A stretch of DNA of 64,000 bases from Pochonia chlamydosporia 170 (GCF_001653235.2 NC_035794.1:1240001-1304000); one strand, 5' to 3'; positions 33,654-46,800 are shown, counted from the stretch's first letter. The notes: a model not told the origin generated them from the sequence alone. A program made the numbers and translations.

Positions 33654-35866
33654 ATGTTCAGCTTCGTGCGGGCAGCCTCGAAGCTGGCTGACACACACAG
33701 CGTAGACGCTGGTGTTCCCAAACAAAAGTTGAGGCTCATGAAGAGTCCCCTTGTGGAGATCGAGGAGAAGCATTTGGCGGAGCCAAATTTCAGCCAGTTT
33801 GGAGACCGGTATAAAGACGATGCTCCGGAGTTTCAGAGAGTAGGTTTGGCCGAATTGTATTGAGTCAATGGATTCACTTACAAGAAAATATGGTGCTAAC
33901 AAGCCAACGAGTAGCATGAGGAGGCGAACATGCTCGAGGTCTTTTTCGACCTCTTCTTTGCGGCAAATTACACAGTCTTTTCCAAGACGCAATCTGTAAC
34001 GAGCGGACATAGAATTGCAGCATATATCGGCTATTTCAGGTTTGTTATCCTGAAGCAAATACTTATCATCTGCTAACTTGTGTTAGCGTGCTGTGGTTTA
34101 CTTGGCTCACTGTCGCTCTTTACGATGTTCGATTCGTCACAGATAGCATATTCGGTACGGACCAGCCTCACATGTCGCCAAGATTGTATCTAACCTCTTG
34201 TCTCAGAACGAGTTGCGCGAGCAGTCCATCTCGGCGTGATGGTCGGCTTCGCTGTTGTCGCCCCAAACTTTAAGCCAGAAGAGCCGCACCAAGGGAGCTT
34301 GCAAACAATGTGTATGACAACTCCCCCAACTATGCGTCAACAGGATATGGGCTAACGGTTTCCTAGCCTTGATATTAATGTCGTCTCGCCTATGTTTGGT
34401 AGCAGAATACGCCAGCATATTATGGCACGTTCGCAAGTTCCAAAAAGTCCGACTGGCCTTTTACGCACAAGTATCGATTCATTTCATCGCAGCGATGGTA
34501 TATCTCGGTATCTCATTCCGTTTAGAACATCGGAGAAGCCACGTCTTCATTACGTGGTACATTGTTAGCGCGCTGGAAGCGGTGCTTTCTTTTGGGCTGG
34601 GGTTATTCTTTAATGTTCTTAGCTTCACGAGGACACACCTCATGAGTCGGATGAGTCTGTTGACCATTATTATTCTGGGTGATGGTATTGTGGTGTTGGC
34701 AGAAAAGGTTGTGACCATTGTCAAATCGCCAGATGCTTGGAGTACGTGAAAGTCAACTACCCTTCGTATCAAACACAGGCACCTAACAAACCTATCTAGA
34801 TCCCCTAATCATAGGAATTGTCACCGCCGGCGTCGCAACAACCTACTTCGTCTTCCTCGTCTACTTCGACTGGATGAAGACACGACACCTTCCCGCGCTG
34901 AGACAACAGATCTGGACAATCCTCCACTTCCCCTTCCACCTCGCCATGGTCCTCTTCATGCAAGGCTTCACGCAATTCGTCATCTGGTCTAAAATCGTGG
35001 ACGTAGTGAACCACCTCCGAAGTGACTGGATAGTCAACGACCCCAAGGCCCTCACCCACGCCACCAGCGCAATGGTACAAAAGAACATATCGGACGAAGT
35101 GGAAAAGTTCTTCAACGAGTATGACCCGAAGTGGCAGACGCTGTACGATACCACACAGACTGCTCTTGCGAATATTACGGACATCCCGGACTCGTACTGG
35201 CCGCAACTAGCCAAGTTTCTCAACACTCTTGCCGAGAAAGACTACCCGGCTGAGAATACGACTGACTTCTTGTCCAATATTTTGAGTACGCTTTTTTCGG
35301 CTATGCAGAATAGTCTGTTTACGACGTTTGATATCGACCTTGCGCAGGAGTTCTTTGACCAGGATCAGAATAAGAATGTGAGCATCGATGTAGCTGGGGG
35401 TGGGTTTGAGAACAACGTCAACTATGACACGTGGGATAGGTACCAGCTTGTGGTAAGCCCAATTCCTACAGTCCCTATATTTTGCAACTGTGATATGCTT
35501 TTGCTATTTTACGGTATCAATACTGATGATGTCTAGTTCTCTTACGGTTACATCGCCTCCGGAGCTTGTCTCGCGTTCATGACCCTTCTCACAATTGTAT
35601 CTCGGCTCACACCGTGGAAGCCGTGGCCGGTCATTCGAACAGTCATCAACGGCCTCTTGGCTGCTGGCGTTGCGCTTGTTGCCCTCCTGGCAGTGAATGG
35701 AGAAAAGTTGTTCGATTACCTTCTCAGTCCTTGGCTATTGCCGACGATTTGTCTCGTGTGGTTGGCAGTCTTGCTCCTGACGCACACGCATTCAGCGCCG
35801 CCGTTGTTCTTCAAGCGGAGTGCGACGTTTCTCGTTGGACGGAGGACGGGGAATTGCGAGTGCTGA
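33654..35866 (+). CDS. LtrA-like (low temperature requirement A) multi-pass membrane protein
   Basis: Seven exons: 33654-33839, 33915-34039, 34087-34154, 34207-34311, 34367-34741, 34800-35452, 35537-35866; 1842 nt, 613 residues. All introns (47-84 nt) are GT-AG with phases that join cleanly. The family signature spans exons 2-3: HEEANMLEVFFDLFFAANYT, then FTWLTVALYDVRFVTDSIF. Many TM helices follow (for example MVGFAVVAP, FIAAMVYLGISF, LLTIIILGDGIVVLAE, IIGIVTAGVATTYFVFLVYF, and two near the C-terminus), with a hydrophilic ~120-residue loop before the last exon. LtrA was named from a Listeria cold-growth locus; the biochemical role of fungal members is not established. The second in-frame ATG at 33735 could be the start instead. 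Confidence 0.82.
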
Positions 35867-36031
35867 TGTTGATGAGCACCGCTTTAGTACATATTGCATA
35901 CGAGTTGATGTCCAAATGGCACGGGTGGGAGGAGGATTAACAATGATATATGGCCAGATACAGCGTAGAGCACATACAATAACGATAACACTTCATAATG
36001 ATTTATTCAACTCCATATAATGCAAGACTAT

Positions 36032-38016
36032 TTAATCATCCGTGTTCATATATCTGTGCTTCTTGCTCCCGCCATTTTTCGCGCCACCCTTGAAGTGCTT
36101 TTTGCTGCTCCCTGCCCGAGCGTCCTTGGGGTCTATACCATTTTCCAACGCAACAACTGTTCGAGCTTTTCTCCCGGACAGAACTTTGCCGGAGGCTTGG
36201 CCCTGCTCGGTGTATTTATGGTTGAATGGCATATTCAAATGACCCTGTGACCGGTCCGGGCCAAAGAAGCGTGCGTCAAGTTTCTCCGTCTTGGGTCCGG
36301 CGGGAATGGCCACCATGTCGGAATCCACCGTCACGCTGTCGTCGTCTCTGAGAGACATGGACTCAGTTGCAGCGATGAGGGCAGCCCTCCGTTTCTCAGG
36401 GAGGTTGAATTCGCTATACAGTTCGCGGTTGAATGCCTTAGCATCCTCAATCCCGGGTGGAGGATGCACAAATAGCAGCTTGCCGTTGACGTAATCCTTC
36501 AAGACGTATCGAGCGGCTCTGGCCTCGTCTGGCTGACCCAAGCCCTGAGTTTGGAAACCCCTGGCTTTTGCATATGCGCGTAGTAATTCCTCTGAAGTGG
36601 GAGTGCCGGTGCCTCCCTCCTCAATGGGACGAGTCTTGATTTGAATACCGTAGATGGCTTCAAGGAATCTTTGTGGGATTCGCTGAGTGACCAGTCCAAC
36701 GGGGCCAGTGAATTCTCTCATTTGATCAATGGGCAATACACCATTGCATACTAGGTCGGCCTTGGTAAAGGCAAAGTTGGGAAACACCAGACCGGGACAA
36801 TCGCATAGAATAACGTTCTCGCTGAGGTGGATGGTCTGGAAGTGCTTTGTTTTTCCGGGTGTTGATGAAACAGAGACCTTTTTGGCGCCTATTAAAGCGT
36901 TGATGGTGGATGATTTTCCAACATTTGGGTAGCCAACCAATCCTACTTGTAGTTTATGGTCCGCAGCTGTGAAGTCAGTTAGCACATATCTTTCTATGTT
37001 ATAAGCATTTGCGGAAACTCACCAGCATCTTTGGGGGCATGTTGAAGGAAAATATCCTCCAACTCCTCAACGGTAAGAATTTGGATATCCTCATCCTCAT
37101 CGCCGCCAGCTGGAGCACCTCCGTCATCCTCGCTTTCTTCCTCTGACGAGTCATCGTCCCCGGCCGGCTGCTTTCCGGCGCTGCGAGATGATGGCTCCGG
37201 AGTCTCATCCTCCGACTCACCGTCTCTATCACGCGCCTCGATTTGCTCTTTAGCCAGCTGTGCCGAGAAGAATTTATAAGAAATTCCGGCTTCCTTGAGA
37301 TGCTTCGCCCATGACTTCCTTTGTGCCAAAGTCATCATATCCGCTTTGTTGATCAAAAGTAAGTTTTCCTTCTTGGGATCAATATCCTTGACGTAGGTCT
37401 CTAAATCCTCTGAGCGGAAGAGCAACGGATTTCTAGCATCCACAATCTGCACAATGAGGTCGGATCGCTCAATAACTCTCCATAATTGACGCCAGACTTC
37501 CAAATTTCGTTCAAAAGGCGTCATCAGTAAGTCGTTGTTCTCCTCCAGCTCAGCCAATCCTCTCCTCCAATTCAAAAAAGCTTCTCTTTCTCTAACGTCC
37601 AGTTCCTGTGCTGTGGTGGTAGAATCCCACTTGGGCCTCCTAGGAACGGTTAGACGAGCTCTGTGCATTTTGTGTTTGCCAAGAACATTGCGCTCCTCAG
37701 TAGCAGATAGGAGGTATGGGTTCTTCTGGTCGGTGTGGATGATTTTGACATTGTTCATCTTCTCGGCAGTAAAATCGGTTCCCGCCAGCTCCGCCGTGGC
37801 CAAAAACTCGTCCAACGCGCCCTGCTCCGTGACGGAGCGCATTTTGACCCACGAAGCATCCTGCTTCTCATTGACAAGATATTGTTCACCAGTGGCATGG
37901 TTGGTTCTTGTAATGGCCGACTGCTTCTTCCTCTCACTTCCCTTGCCTTTGCCGAAGCGATCGTTCATCAAGGCATTGCCCAGCCCCACGCTCTTCTTCG
38001 ATTTTGCCAGAACCAT
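36032..38016 (-). CDS. LSG1: Large-subunit GTPase LSG1, 60S ribosome maturation
   Basis: Two exons: 38016-37023 and 36966-36032 (56-nt intron); 1929 nt, 642 residues, close to yeast Lsg1. It is a circularly permuted GTPase: the G4 motif INKADMM and G5-like FFSAQ come before G1 GYPNVGKSS (P-loop), G2 region VSSTPGKTKHFQ and G3 DCPGL. An acidic low-complexity insertion (DDDSSEEESEDDGG) lies between G5 and G1, as in eukaryotic LSG1. Lsg1 acts in the cytoplasm to release the export adaptor Nmd3 from the pre-60S particle. It is divergent from LTV1 (427 bp between start codons) and converges with the LtrA-like gene (165 bp between stops). Confidence 0.95.
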
Positions 38017-38442
38017 GCTGACGATTGTGATTTGCCGGCGAATACTCAGAATATGGCCTTGTCCCGGAAACAGTTGTCTTCCCGCTTGTTAAGCAAACCA
38101 AGCCTGGGGGAAGAATGTATTCACCAAGATCTTTGGTGTGAAGGATGGAGGTTGAACCCAGGCGACAGACTGGATTCTTCACTTGCCCGCATTGGAGGGC
38201 TGATTAATGCGTCACAATGGAGGGGCAAATTTTCTGCGATAGCTCAGTGAGCAAAATTGGCACTGTACATAACTGTGGATCTGTGCAGGATCTGTACAGT
38301 ACTATCGTATCGCACACGGTACAGAATGAGGGTCCAAATTTTTTTTGTGACTGCGGCCCAAATCTCCAGGATCCATCCGTTCGTTCTACTACCCTTGTGG
38401 GCAGCAAAGTTTGATCCCATCACATCACGACATACCGCCAAG
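38017..38442. promoter_or_regulatory. Shared bidirectional promoter of LSG1 and LTV1
   Basis: 426 bp separate the ATGs of two divergent ribosome-assembly genes. The interval holds a tandem 11-bp repeat, GATCTGTGCAG (38278-38288) and GATCTGTACAG (38289-38299), differing at one base, with a further CTGTAC nearby (38263-38268) and a GGTACAG at about 38318. A/T tracts AAATTTTC (38227) followed by TGCGAT, and a T8 run near 38338, are loosely like the RRPE and PAC elements of yeast ribosome-biogenesis promoters, but neither is an exact match. Confidence 0.5.
38278..38299. repeat. Tandem 11-bp repeat in the LSG1-LTV1 promoter
   Basis: Two adjacent copies of GATCTGTRCAG (R = G in the first, A in the second). 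The second copy contains the palindrome CTGTACAG. The position, mid-promoter between two divergent start codons, makes a protein-binding role possible. Confidence 0.6.
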
Positions 38443-39734
38443 ATGCCTCGAGGAAAGTGGATGTACGTCGGGTCTTATTGTCACGATGATAATTTCTCTT
38501 CAAAGATACTGACTACAACTATAGTGACAAGAAGACGGCCCAGCACTTCACGCTGGTCCACCGACCGCAAAATGACCCTCTCATCCACGACGAGAATGCC
38601 CCGGCCATGGTCCTAAATCCAACCCAACCAAAGCCTGGATCGTCAAAAGTCAAACACCTTGATGATTTGGCATCAGAATTTGGCTCTGATGCCGCTGCAA
38701 TTCGAGCTAACGAAGGCGAAGCTGCCAACTACGGCGTGTACTTCGACGATACCGAATATGATTACATGCAACATTTGCGAGATCTGAACTCTGCCCCCAG
38801 CGGTGAGGTCGTCTTCATTGATGCCAACACCAAAACCAAGGGCAAGCAAAAGGAGTCACTGGAAGATGCTTTGAAAAAGATGGACCTGGAACAAAAGTCT
38901 GGCGACTTATTCGACGACGGAATGCTTCCCTCGAAAAACCTCACCAGAGTCACCTACCAGGCGCAACAAGACGTCCCCGATTCTATCCGTGGATTCCAGC
39001 CCGACATGGACCCTAGATTAAGGGAAGTCCTTGAAGCCTTGGAAGACGAAGCATACGTTGATGACGAAGACGACGACGTCTTCAAGAACCTTACCAAGGA
39101 CGGCCAGGAGCTACGTGACGACGAATTCGATGGTGACTTCTTCGACGAAGATGACGAAGGCTGGGAGTCAGACGATACTGCCAAGCCCACAAAGGAGTAC
39201 AACGAGGCGGTACCGGATCTTGTTGCAGTTCCAGAGCAACCTGAGGTTGGGCCATCGCAAGACTGGATGGAGGATTTTAAGCAATTCAAAAAGGAGCAGA
39301 AATCCGGCAAGCCGCGCGCTGCGCCATCTCAATCAGAACTCCAGTCCACATGGACCACTACCACCAACGGCGGCAAGAAAAAGAAGAGAAAGGGGGCATT
39401 GACAGATGCCTCCAGCTATTCCATGACGTCGTCGTCACTCTTCCGAACAGAGCAAATGACCTTTTTGGATGCCAGATTTGACAAAGTTGAAGAGTCGTAT
39501 CTCGAGGACCCTGAAGATGACATGGCGTCCATGTCTCAAGCATCGACTTCCAGTGTTGTCGGGCCCACGAGAAGGGATTTCGACGGAATTTTGGATGATT
39601 TTCTGGGAAGCTATACGAAGCCTGGGAAGAGAACATCGAAGAAGTCTAAAGCACAAACTGGTCTAGAGCAGTTGGAAGAGATTCGGAGAGAATTGGGTCC
39701 GCCGCGCATTCGTGGCAGAAATGTTGGTAAATAG
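38443..39734 (+). CDS. LTV1: LTV1, 40S ribosomal subunit biogenesis factor
   Basis: Two exons: 38443-38462 and 38525-39734 with a 62-nt intron; 1230 nt, 409 residues. The very short first exon gives MPRGKWI, and after splicing DKKTAQHFTLVHRPQNDPL, the conserved LTV1 start. The YFDDTEYDYMQHLRDLN segment is another family hallmark, and the protein is acidic in the centre (DEDDDVFKNL, FFDEDDEGWESDD). The C-terminus (EEIRRELG...) is also LTV1-like. LTV1 is a non-ribosomal assembly factor of pre-40S particles that positions uS3/uS10 and must be released after phosphorylation. Missing the first exon would shift the start to 38607 and lose the conserved N-terminus. Confidence 0.93.
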
Positions 39735-40145
39735 AGCAAGAAAGTCTGCATGTATATAATGACCTAATGAGATATTACTGGAACTGGAACCGATCCATTG
39801 ATTCTAACTACCTAGGTGCTTTGTGATGTTTTATTTGTTGGTTGTCCCACAGATGCATCGCGGCGACAGCAAACAAAGCTCTGAACTTGAGACGTTAACT
39901 TCACATAACTGAGCATTAGCAGCTGACGTTGCAACGCACTGCTTAGAAGCAACGACACAAAAGAACAGAAAATAAGTTGAGCAATATTAGAAGATGTAAA
40001 TGTAAATTAAATTTTAGATAGATCATTAGAGAATTGCACGATCCAACTTCCCGAGTCAAACCACAAGCGCAACATACTAAAAGCTTTGCCTCCCACACTC
40101 AAAAGCGTCGCGTGTTACGCGCAACAAACAGCAAATACTCGTCGC
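39735..40145. other. Convergent intergenic region
   Basis: 3' flanks of LTV1 (+) and the MFS transporter (-); AT-rich, without ORFs of interest. Confidence 0.5.
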
Positions 40146-42019
40146 TCAAATGACGGTACCCTTGTTCTGCTTCTTGTCCACCCGATAATTCTTCCACACC
40201 GCAACAGCAGGAATACCCAGCGTCAGAATAGCAGTCGCCGCAATAGACCCATACCTCTGACTCTGACCCCACGCATAGTTGATAGCATCTCGAGTCGGCG
40301 ATCCCACCGGGAAAGTAATCTGCGTGGCATATCCACCAAGATAAATCTTACTAACCTGGTCCTGCATATCCGCAGGTAGCCTCGAGCGAAGAGCATCAGG
40401 GAAAGTCTTGGAATAAATAGCAACAGAGACAGCATCACCGATGGCGCCACCAATGCTAGCAAAAAGATTAAGAATAGCAAGTAGCATGGGGACACCGTCA
40501 CGGTCACTAGCCGCCATGACAGCCATGTTGTCACCAATGACAATGGTGCCACCGCCAAAGGCGATGAAGATCTGGCACATGATGATGTAGCCAATGTCGG
40601 CGTCCTGTCCGCGGAAGTGGATCATCAGGCCGGCACCGAGGATCATGAGAGGAAGACCGAAGAAGAGGACCGTGTACTTGAAGTGCTTGGTGTATCTGAC
40701 CCAGAGACCAAACACGACACCCCAGAAACAGGAGCCGACGTTGTAAATCTGCGTCATGTAGCCGGTGTTGCTGAAGTTGAGGTTGTACACCACGAGGACG
40801 AAGCTGTAAAAGTTGAGGTCCCACGAGTAGAAGCTGAAGAAGGAGAGGGCAGCCATGCAGCAGGCACCCAGGACGGTTCTCTGTCTGAAGAGTTCCCATC
40901 TGACGAAGTGGGTTCTGGCAAACCACTTCTCCCAGGCGGCGAAGACGGGGAACAGCAGGACTCCGAAAATGACCATGGCGATGAAGGTAGCGCTGTCGTA
41001 GGTGGCTCGGCCGTAGCTGACGAGGGCAAAGGGCAGGAGGAAGAGAACGAAAGCAGCCATGAGGAGAATGGCGCCGATAACATCGAACTCGTGAATGTAG
41101 TGGACGATGGACTGCATGGTCGTGCGCCCGCTGCTCTGGTGCTTGTAGATACCCAATCGCTCAGCCTTCTTCTGGTAGAACTTGAACACCACGGCCAGGG
41201 GAATGAAGATGAAGGGCTGGATTATGGCAAAGCATCCAATGGCCCAGCGCCAGGTACTGTGTAGCAAGAAGGCCTGCGCGGCCAATGGGCCAGTAAAGGC
41301 TGTGCAGATAAAGGGCGTAGACACGAAGGAGAATGCAAAGGCACGATTTCGCAGACCCGACGTATCGGCAACAAAGATGTCCAGGATCAGATAAACGGCA
41401 TCGTAGCCAATCCAGTAAAAGACATAGCCCGCTGCATAGCTGTCGGGTCCATTGCTGGATGCCAAGATAACGATGCCAAGCAAGTAGACGCAGAAAAAGA
41501 CCAGGTAGCCCTCAGCTCGGCCCCAGATGTTGAGCGTCTTGGCGATCGGCAACTTCAAGACTCCGCCAATAATGTTGGCGAGAATAGAGGCTGTGGCAAT
41601 GGCTGGTGCCGTCGAGAACTCGGCATACGCAGTGGCAGTGACATTGAACAGAATCGCCTGCTGGAAGGCCAGCATGAAGAAGCAAAGCCAGATCCTGTAC
41701 GCGAAAGAGTCAGATCGCAACGCTGGCGGCGCGGCAGGATGCGTATTGCTTACCAGGCATAGGCGCAGTAGACTGTCTTCTTGGTCCAGACGAGAGCAGC
41801 AGCCTCGGCCTTTTGGATACCAAGCTCAGCGTTGGCAGTGACTTGGTTGGGATTCCGTTGGATTTCTCTCTCATTCTTCTCTTCGAGGCTGAGGTTGTCA
41901 GAGTCGCTGGAGAAGCCCTCATTATCTTGCCCATTGTTGGGCTTTTCTTCGGCGGCGTCCACGGCTGGGAACGAGCCTGCCTCGCCCGTCCTGGGATTTG
42001 CATTCTTAATACTGTGCAT
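40146..42019 (-). CDS. MFS siderophore-iron transporter
   Basis: Two exons: 42019-41754 and 41694-40146 (59-nt intron); 1815 nt, 604 residues. The N-terminal ~65 residues are polar and cytosolic ([17 protein letters not shown]). About 14 hydrophobic segments follow, matching the 14-TM siderophore transporter family (Mir/Arn/Sit type) in length and style: [60 protein letters not shown] and the late [20 protein letters not shown] with DALRSRLP. Proteins of this class import ferric siderophores by proton symport at the plasma membrane. Which siderophore is carried cannot be told. An SreA-type GATA element lies 300 bp upstream, consistent with iron-repressed expression. Confidence 0.87.
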
Positions 42020-43810
42020 GTTGGGCGCAAAGTCCTCGCGTTTTACAAGAGAAAAACGTCGGGAGCGCTATATGTCGGCGTTGTTGAAAAGATGATCGCC
42101 CTTCGTTTCTTTCTCTCACCTTCCTCCCTCCCTCGTTCCAAGCCAAGAGGGCATCAGGCAAGTAAATACCTGCAGCCACGAAACCCTACCGCAAATCACC
42201 AAGGTCTGACAAAGCTCATGCAGGGAAATTCTTTCCATCTCCACTACAACTAGCCATCACTAGCTCGGGGCATTGTTGCCACGCGATTGGCCGGTCTGGA
42301 GTTTGGCGTACAAACAGGATCTGATAAGATGGTAGCGTGAGGGTGAGCAGTAATCTGATTACGGACTCTCCGATTTTGGGGTCCACAACTTGCAGGCCGC
42401 GTGTGACGCTTGATGGTTTTTTACGTTTGGTTTTCTTTCTCTCGACCATGGGTTGTTTGGAGCGAGCCCACCTGGTGTGTATTCTGCCGCTTTTGCCGAT
42501 GAAACGTTCAATCTTCTTGGCTCGCCTTTTACTCGGGAATACCTCTTGACCCGCCGAGCAATGCAACAGGGTACTGGAGTTCTAGATGCAACGGAAAGCT
42601 ACCGACTTCGGATCTTCTGGGATATTGCGGGTCATTTTTTTTCTGCGTGGGTTTTGAATTTTGGCATCGCATCATGCCGGATCTAGACTGGTCGGAGACG
42701 CTGGTACAAATTTGCTCGTGGTCTGTTGCTTTTGCTTACCATCCAGGGTCTTCGTATTTACGGTTATTTGAGCTGTTTAAAGCGTGTCGCGGGTAACATT
42801 CGACTGATACGCCAATGATCCCTGGGTGTGGCATGATGTTGCCTCTCAAAGAAGACGAGTATCGCTCTAGATTATATCGTGCCCGTCCAAGTCCAGCAGA
42901 TCGCAGCCTGTGATGGAAAATTTGACATATGAGGCGACTTTCCGAGTAATGAACCACGCTAGCGATTTATATGAGTTAAAATTTAGGCTACCACGAGCCT
43001 TGGTGAGATTGTGCTGTGGCCATAAGTTGTCGCCTGTACGAGTTGATGCATGGCACTGTCGCGTGAGACGTAGCCAAACAATGAAGTCCGGTCCGTACAG
43101 TTCGCCCAGAAACAATGGTAGCGCAAATGTACACAAGTATTTGACCGAGGCAAAACTCTTACCTTGAACGCCACTTTATCGTGAAGCGAACGCCTTTTTA
43201 GGGACTTCTCGAAGTTGCGGGTTGAGTCTCAGAATCAGGGTTGCCTACCCTGCACAAGAAGGACGACACGTGAGGACGCAACCTGAACGGGTTATAAAGC
43301 TCAAAAAACTTGCGTCAAGAATGAGCAGTTCGCTAAAATTGTTGTCAATTGCCAAGACGGGTTCGACGCGTTGAACACCGTAGTGACATTCTCAATTGGC
43401 AATATCTGTTGGATCGAAAAAGCAATAGGCAAACACACCTGACACCTCCAGCCACTGTGTGATGCTAACACCATCCAAGCACACGCTATCACATCGCCAT
43501 GTTAGTTGAATACAATCAAAGCTGCCATCAGGAAATCAGTAGTCTCTCACAACCTCAAGATGTAGAGAGTTCAAGTATATTTGTCGCTGTCCTGTTGTTC
43601 AACTTCAAAGGCGACTGAAGCGCAAGTTTTGTATAGTGTCACGTGAGCAAGCTGGAGTGGGCTCCTCATGAGCTAGAGCTGCCGAAACCAACCTCCGAAT
43701 AGCTTCTCCACGACATCAAGACGAAACATCTGCCTACGCGATCGGCCCGCCTCCATCTCCCACGGCTAGGCACCCCATACTCACCCTCGATGTGCAAGCC
43801 AACAACATAG
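42020..43810. other. Divergent intergenic region upstream of transporter and SAC3
   Basis: About 1.8 kb of promoter sequence between the ATG of the MFS transporter (-) and SAC3 (+). ORFs up to 146 codons are present but overlap one another and lack domains. It contains the GATA element listed separately. Confidence 0.5.
42319..42327 (+). promoter_or_regulatory. SreA-type GATA site ATCTGATAA
   Basis: Exact match to ATCWGATAA, the extended GATA motif bound by the fungal iron regulators SreA/Sre1/Urbs1. It lies 300 bp upstream of the siderophore-type transporter start. Those repressors shut down siderophore uptake genes when iron is sufficient, so the position and gene fit. Binding is inferred, not shown. 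Confidence 0.65.
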
Positions 43811-46800
43811 GTGCATGCGACGTCCGTTGCATCATCGAACCAAATGTTTTCGTCTCTCGCCCAAGGGACGCGTGGTTCCGGAGCGGTCGTCAATCCTTTC
43901 GCCCCAGCCACCTCCAACGGCGGAACAAATCCATTTGGAGTTGATGCTTCAGGCGATGCGGCTAAGAATCATAAAAAGGCAGCGTTTAACCCCTTTCAAT
44001 CGAAAGATGCGACCTTGAGCGACGGCGGCAAACATCAAAGCAAGAGTAGCCCGTTTGACAGCCACGGCAATAAACCCAAGGCCAAAGCGAAACCTCGACG
44101 TCATGACAAAAACAATCAAAATGGATTGCTCCAACCATTTCAGTCCGATGGCGAAGGCTCTCGAGCTACATCACCCTCAAGCGTCTCATCCGAGATGGGT
44201 GATGAAGCTGTTCCTGTGGTGCCCTATAACTCCGCAGATCCTTTAGCTCGGAAGGTGTACGAGCAATTGCGGAAGGATGGAATCAGTCCGCCATCCTGGC
44301 CATCACAGCCCGGAAACCCAAAAAACAAACAAGCAATGGCGAAATTCCGCGAGCAGTACGAGACGTATCGCAAAAGAGTCCGAACCTCGCTTACCAAGGC
44401 CGGACTGATCGATGACCCGGATAAGCGAAAGGCGCTGAGCGATGCAATTGATTTCAAGGGCATATGCGAAGATATGTGTCCCGAATTCGAGAAGATCACC
44501 AGAATAACCGAATTAGACGTCGTCCATGCGGAAAAAGATCCCAGAACAACATACGCCAACACGAGCAAGATGGTGAAGAAATTGGCGCGTTCAGCCGCTG
44601 GCCAAGAAGCTCCACTTCCCATGGATGTTCGTTCTGTTCCAGCTCTGCGTCGGACCCTGGACTATCTCCTGGACGATCTGTTGCGAAATGACGACAACTT
44701 GCCTACTGTACACGGCTTTCTCTGGGACCGCACTCGCGCCATTCGTCGCGACTTTTCATTCTTCTCGTCACTGACGCCGGAAGAGATTAAGACCCAGGTA
44801 TATGTGTTGGAGAATATTGCCAGGTTTCATGTCACATCCTTGCATTTGCTGTCACAGGAGGGCAAGGCACCTGAGGATTTTGTCCAGCAACAAGAGTTGG
44901 AGCAGCTCGGCAAAGCCCTCTTATCGTTACGAGATGTCTACGACGACTGCAACGAGCAGGGAATAAAATGCGAGAATGAGCCAGAATTCCGAGCATACTA
45001 TCTAGTATTCCACGCCCGCGATCCAAGCATCTTGGAAACCCTTCAACGACAATGGAAGTCCTATCTGTGGCGGGACTCGGATGTCGTTAGAACGGCAGTC
45101 TCCTTGGTTGAAGCGCTCCAAGACACGCACGATTTCCACGGTCCACTCAAAGATGGCCCATCACTTGCCGCTTCAGCAGCCTCACAAGCATATTTTCGCA
45201 TTGTTCGGGACCCGAAAGTTTCCTACACCATGGCATGCTTCGCGGAATGTCACTTTCCTCAGCTCCGAAGATCCATATTACAAACTATAAAACGTGCGCT
45301 TTCGAGACCAAAGGACCCTGCCAAGGATGTCACAGCGGCAACGTTGAACAAGTTTCTTCAATTCGACACTGTACAACAAGCTATCGACTTTGCAGAACTC
45401 CACAGCTTGGAATTCGTTGAAGATCCGGAAAGCCCAACCGATATAGGACGAAAGATCCTGATACTTGATGGTCGACGTCCGCTCCCACACCGTCGATTAC
45501 AACATCAATTCTCAAAGACATTGGTAGAAAGAAAACGAGGGGTAAAGCCTCTTCCCGAGCTGATACATCGCACTGTCTGGGAGGACCCCAATGGAACACG
45601 TAGTGCGAATGGCCTGGAATCGGAAGGTAGTCTTTTTGTGCAAGATAGTCAACCTCCGGCGCAAGTTAAAACAGCTTTCGGCGGGCTTGGGGCTCCCGGA
45701 GGTGGTTCATCAACGACAACTGTGCCGAGCTCGTCGCCATTTGGAACGACCGGGCTATCAGGGATGGGGTTGACCCCAAATGCTCAGCAAGGTATGATAA
45801 TTGGAGAAGCGCCAGGATGCACAGAAAATTGCTAACGAATCGCCCTTAGCTTCGAAATCGTTTGGAGCTCTGAACAATACAACGCCTAATGTTATCAAGA
45901 ACCCCTTTGCCTCCTCGACAACAACTGCCAGCACACAATCAAATCCCTTTGCAGCCGCCGGGTCGGCGCCCCCATCGTTTGCACCAAAGACCGGTGGCGA
46001 GCAGACGGAGCCCAAACCTATGTTTGGAGGCGTCACTGCAAATCCATTCGCGCCAGCACAGACATCTGTCCACAAACCAGTTGGGGAAAGCAAACCGAGC
46101 TTCCCATTCACAGCACAGGGCTCGTCATTCCCAAACAATACGACAGGCACTCAAGTGTCGAGTCCTTTTTCTTCCGGACTGGGAGGTCCAAAACCACCAG
46201 GAGACACGGCCAAGGCGACGCCTCCATCGTGTTCGATGCCGCCTCCACCCCTTCCCCAGCCTAAATCGCTGCCCGCCACTGCAGAGACACTTAAACAACA
46301 CACAGATCCACCACCTGTATCTCAACAACAGTCTACTACCGGGTCAGGTATCGGTGGCTTCAAAGCAACACCACCACAATCAGGGTCTAGTCCGTTTGGC
46401 AAACTTGACATGAGTAAATCAAGCGGCAACCCTTCAGACACGTCTGCTGGTTTCATGAAACAGCCCAGTACTTTGGGCTTCCAAATGAACACAAATGCTG
46501 CATCTAGCGGAGGAATTTCACCTGCTATCTCTCCACTGACCCAAGACAAGCCGGCTTTTCCTACAGTTAAACCTACACCGAGTCCATCCGTTGCCGCATC
46601 AGCTGGCGAAGCGTTGAATTCCGGGTCCGGATTTAGCCAACCCCCCGGTAGATCAGCACTTTTCGACAACGGCAGTGGATCGAAGCCGCCCGGTTTGGCA
46701 TCTGGCCCAAAACCTGCAGCCAAACCTCGCGACTTGATGGGCGATTTCGCAAAGTGGTTTGTCATGGGCGACAACGGTATCCTGGAGCAGTTCCAAGTCT

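Noticed and set aside
38221..38350. Canonical PAC/RRPE elements in the LSG1-LTV1 promoter
   Set aside because: AAATTTTC and TGCGATAG are only partial matches; kept as a weak note, not as called sites.
40617..41264. 215-codon plus-strand ORF inside the MFS transporter
   Set aside because: Antisense of a TM-rich coding exon; Glu/Val-rich text is the expected complement of hydrophobic codons.
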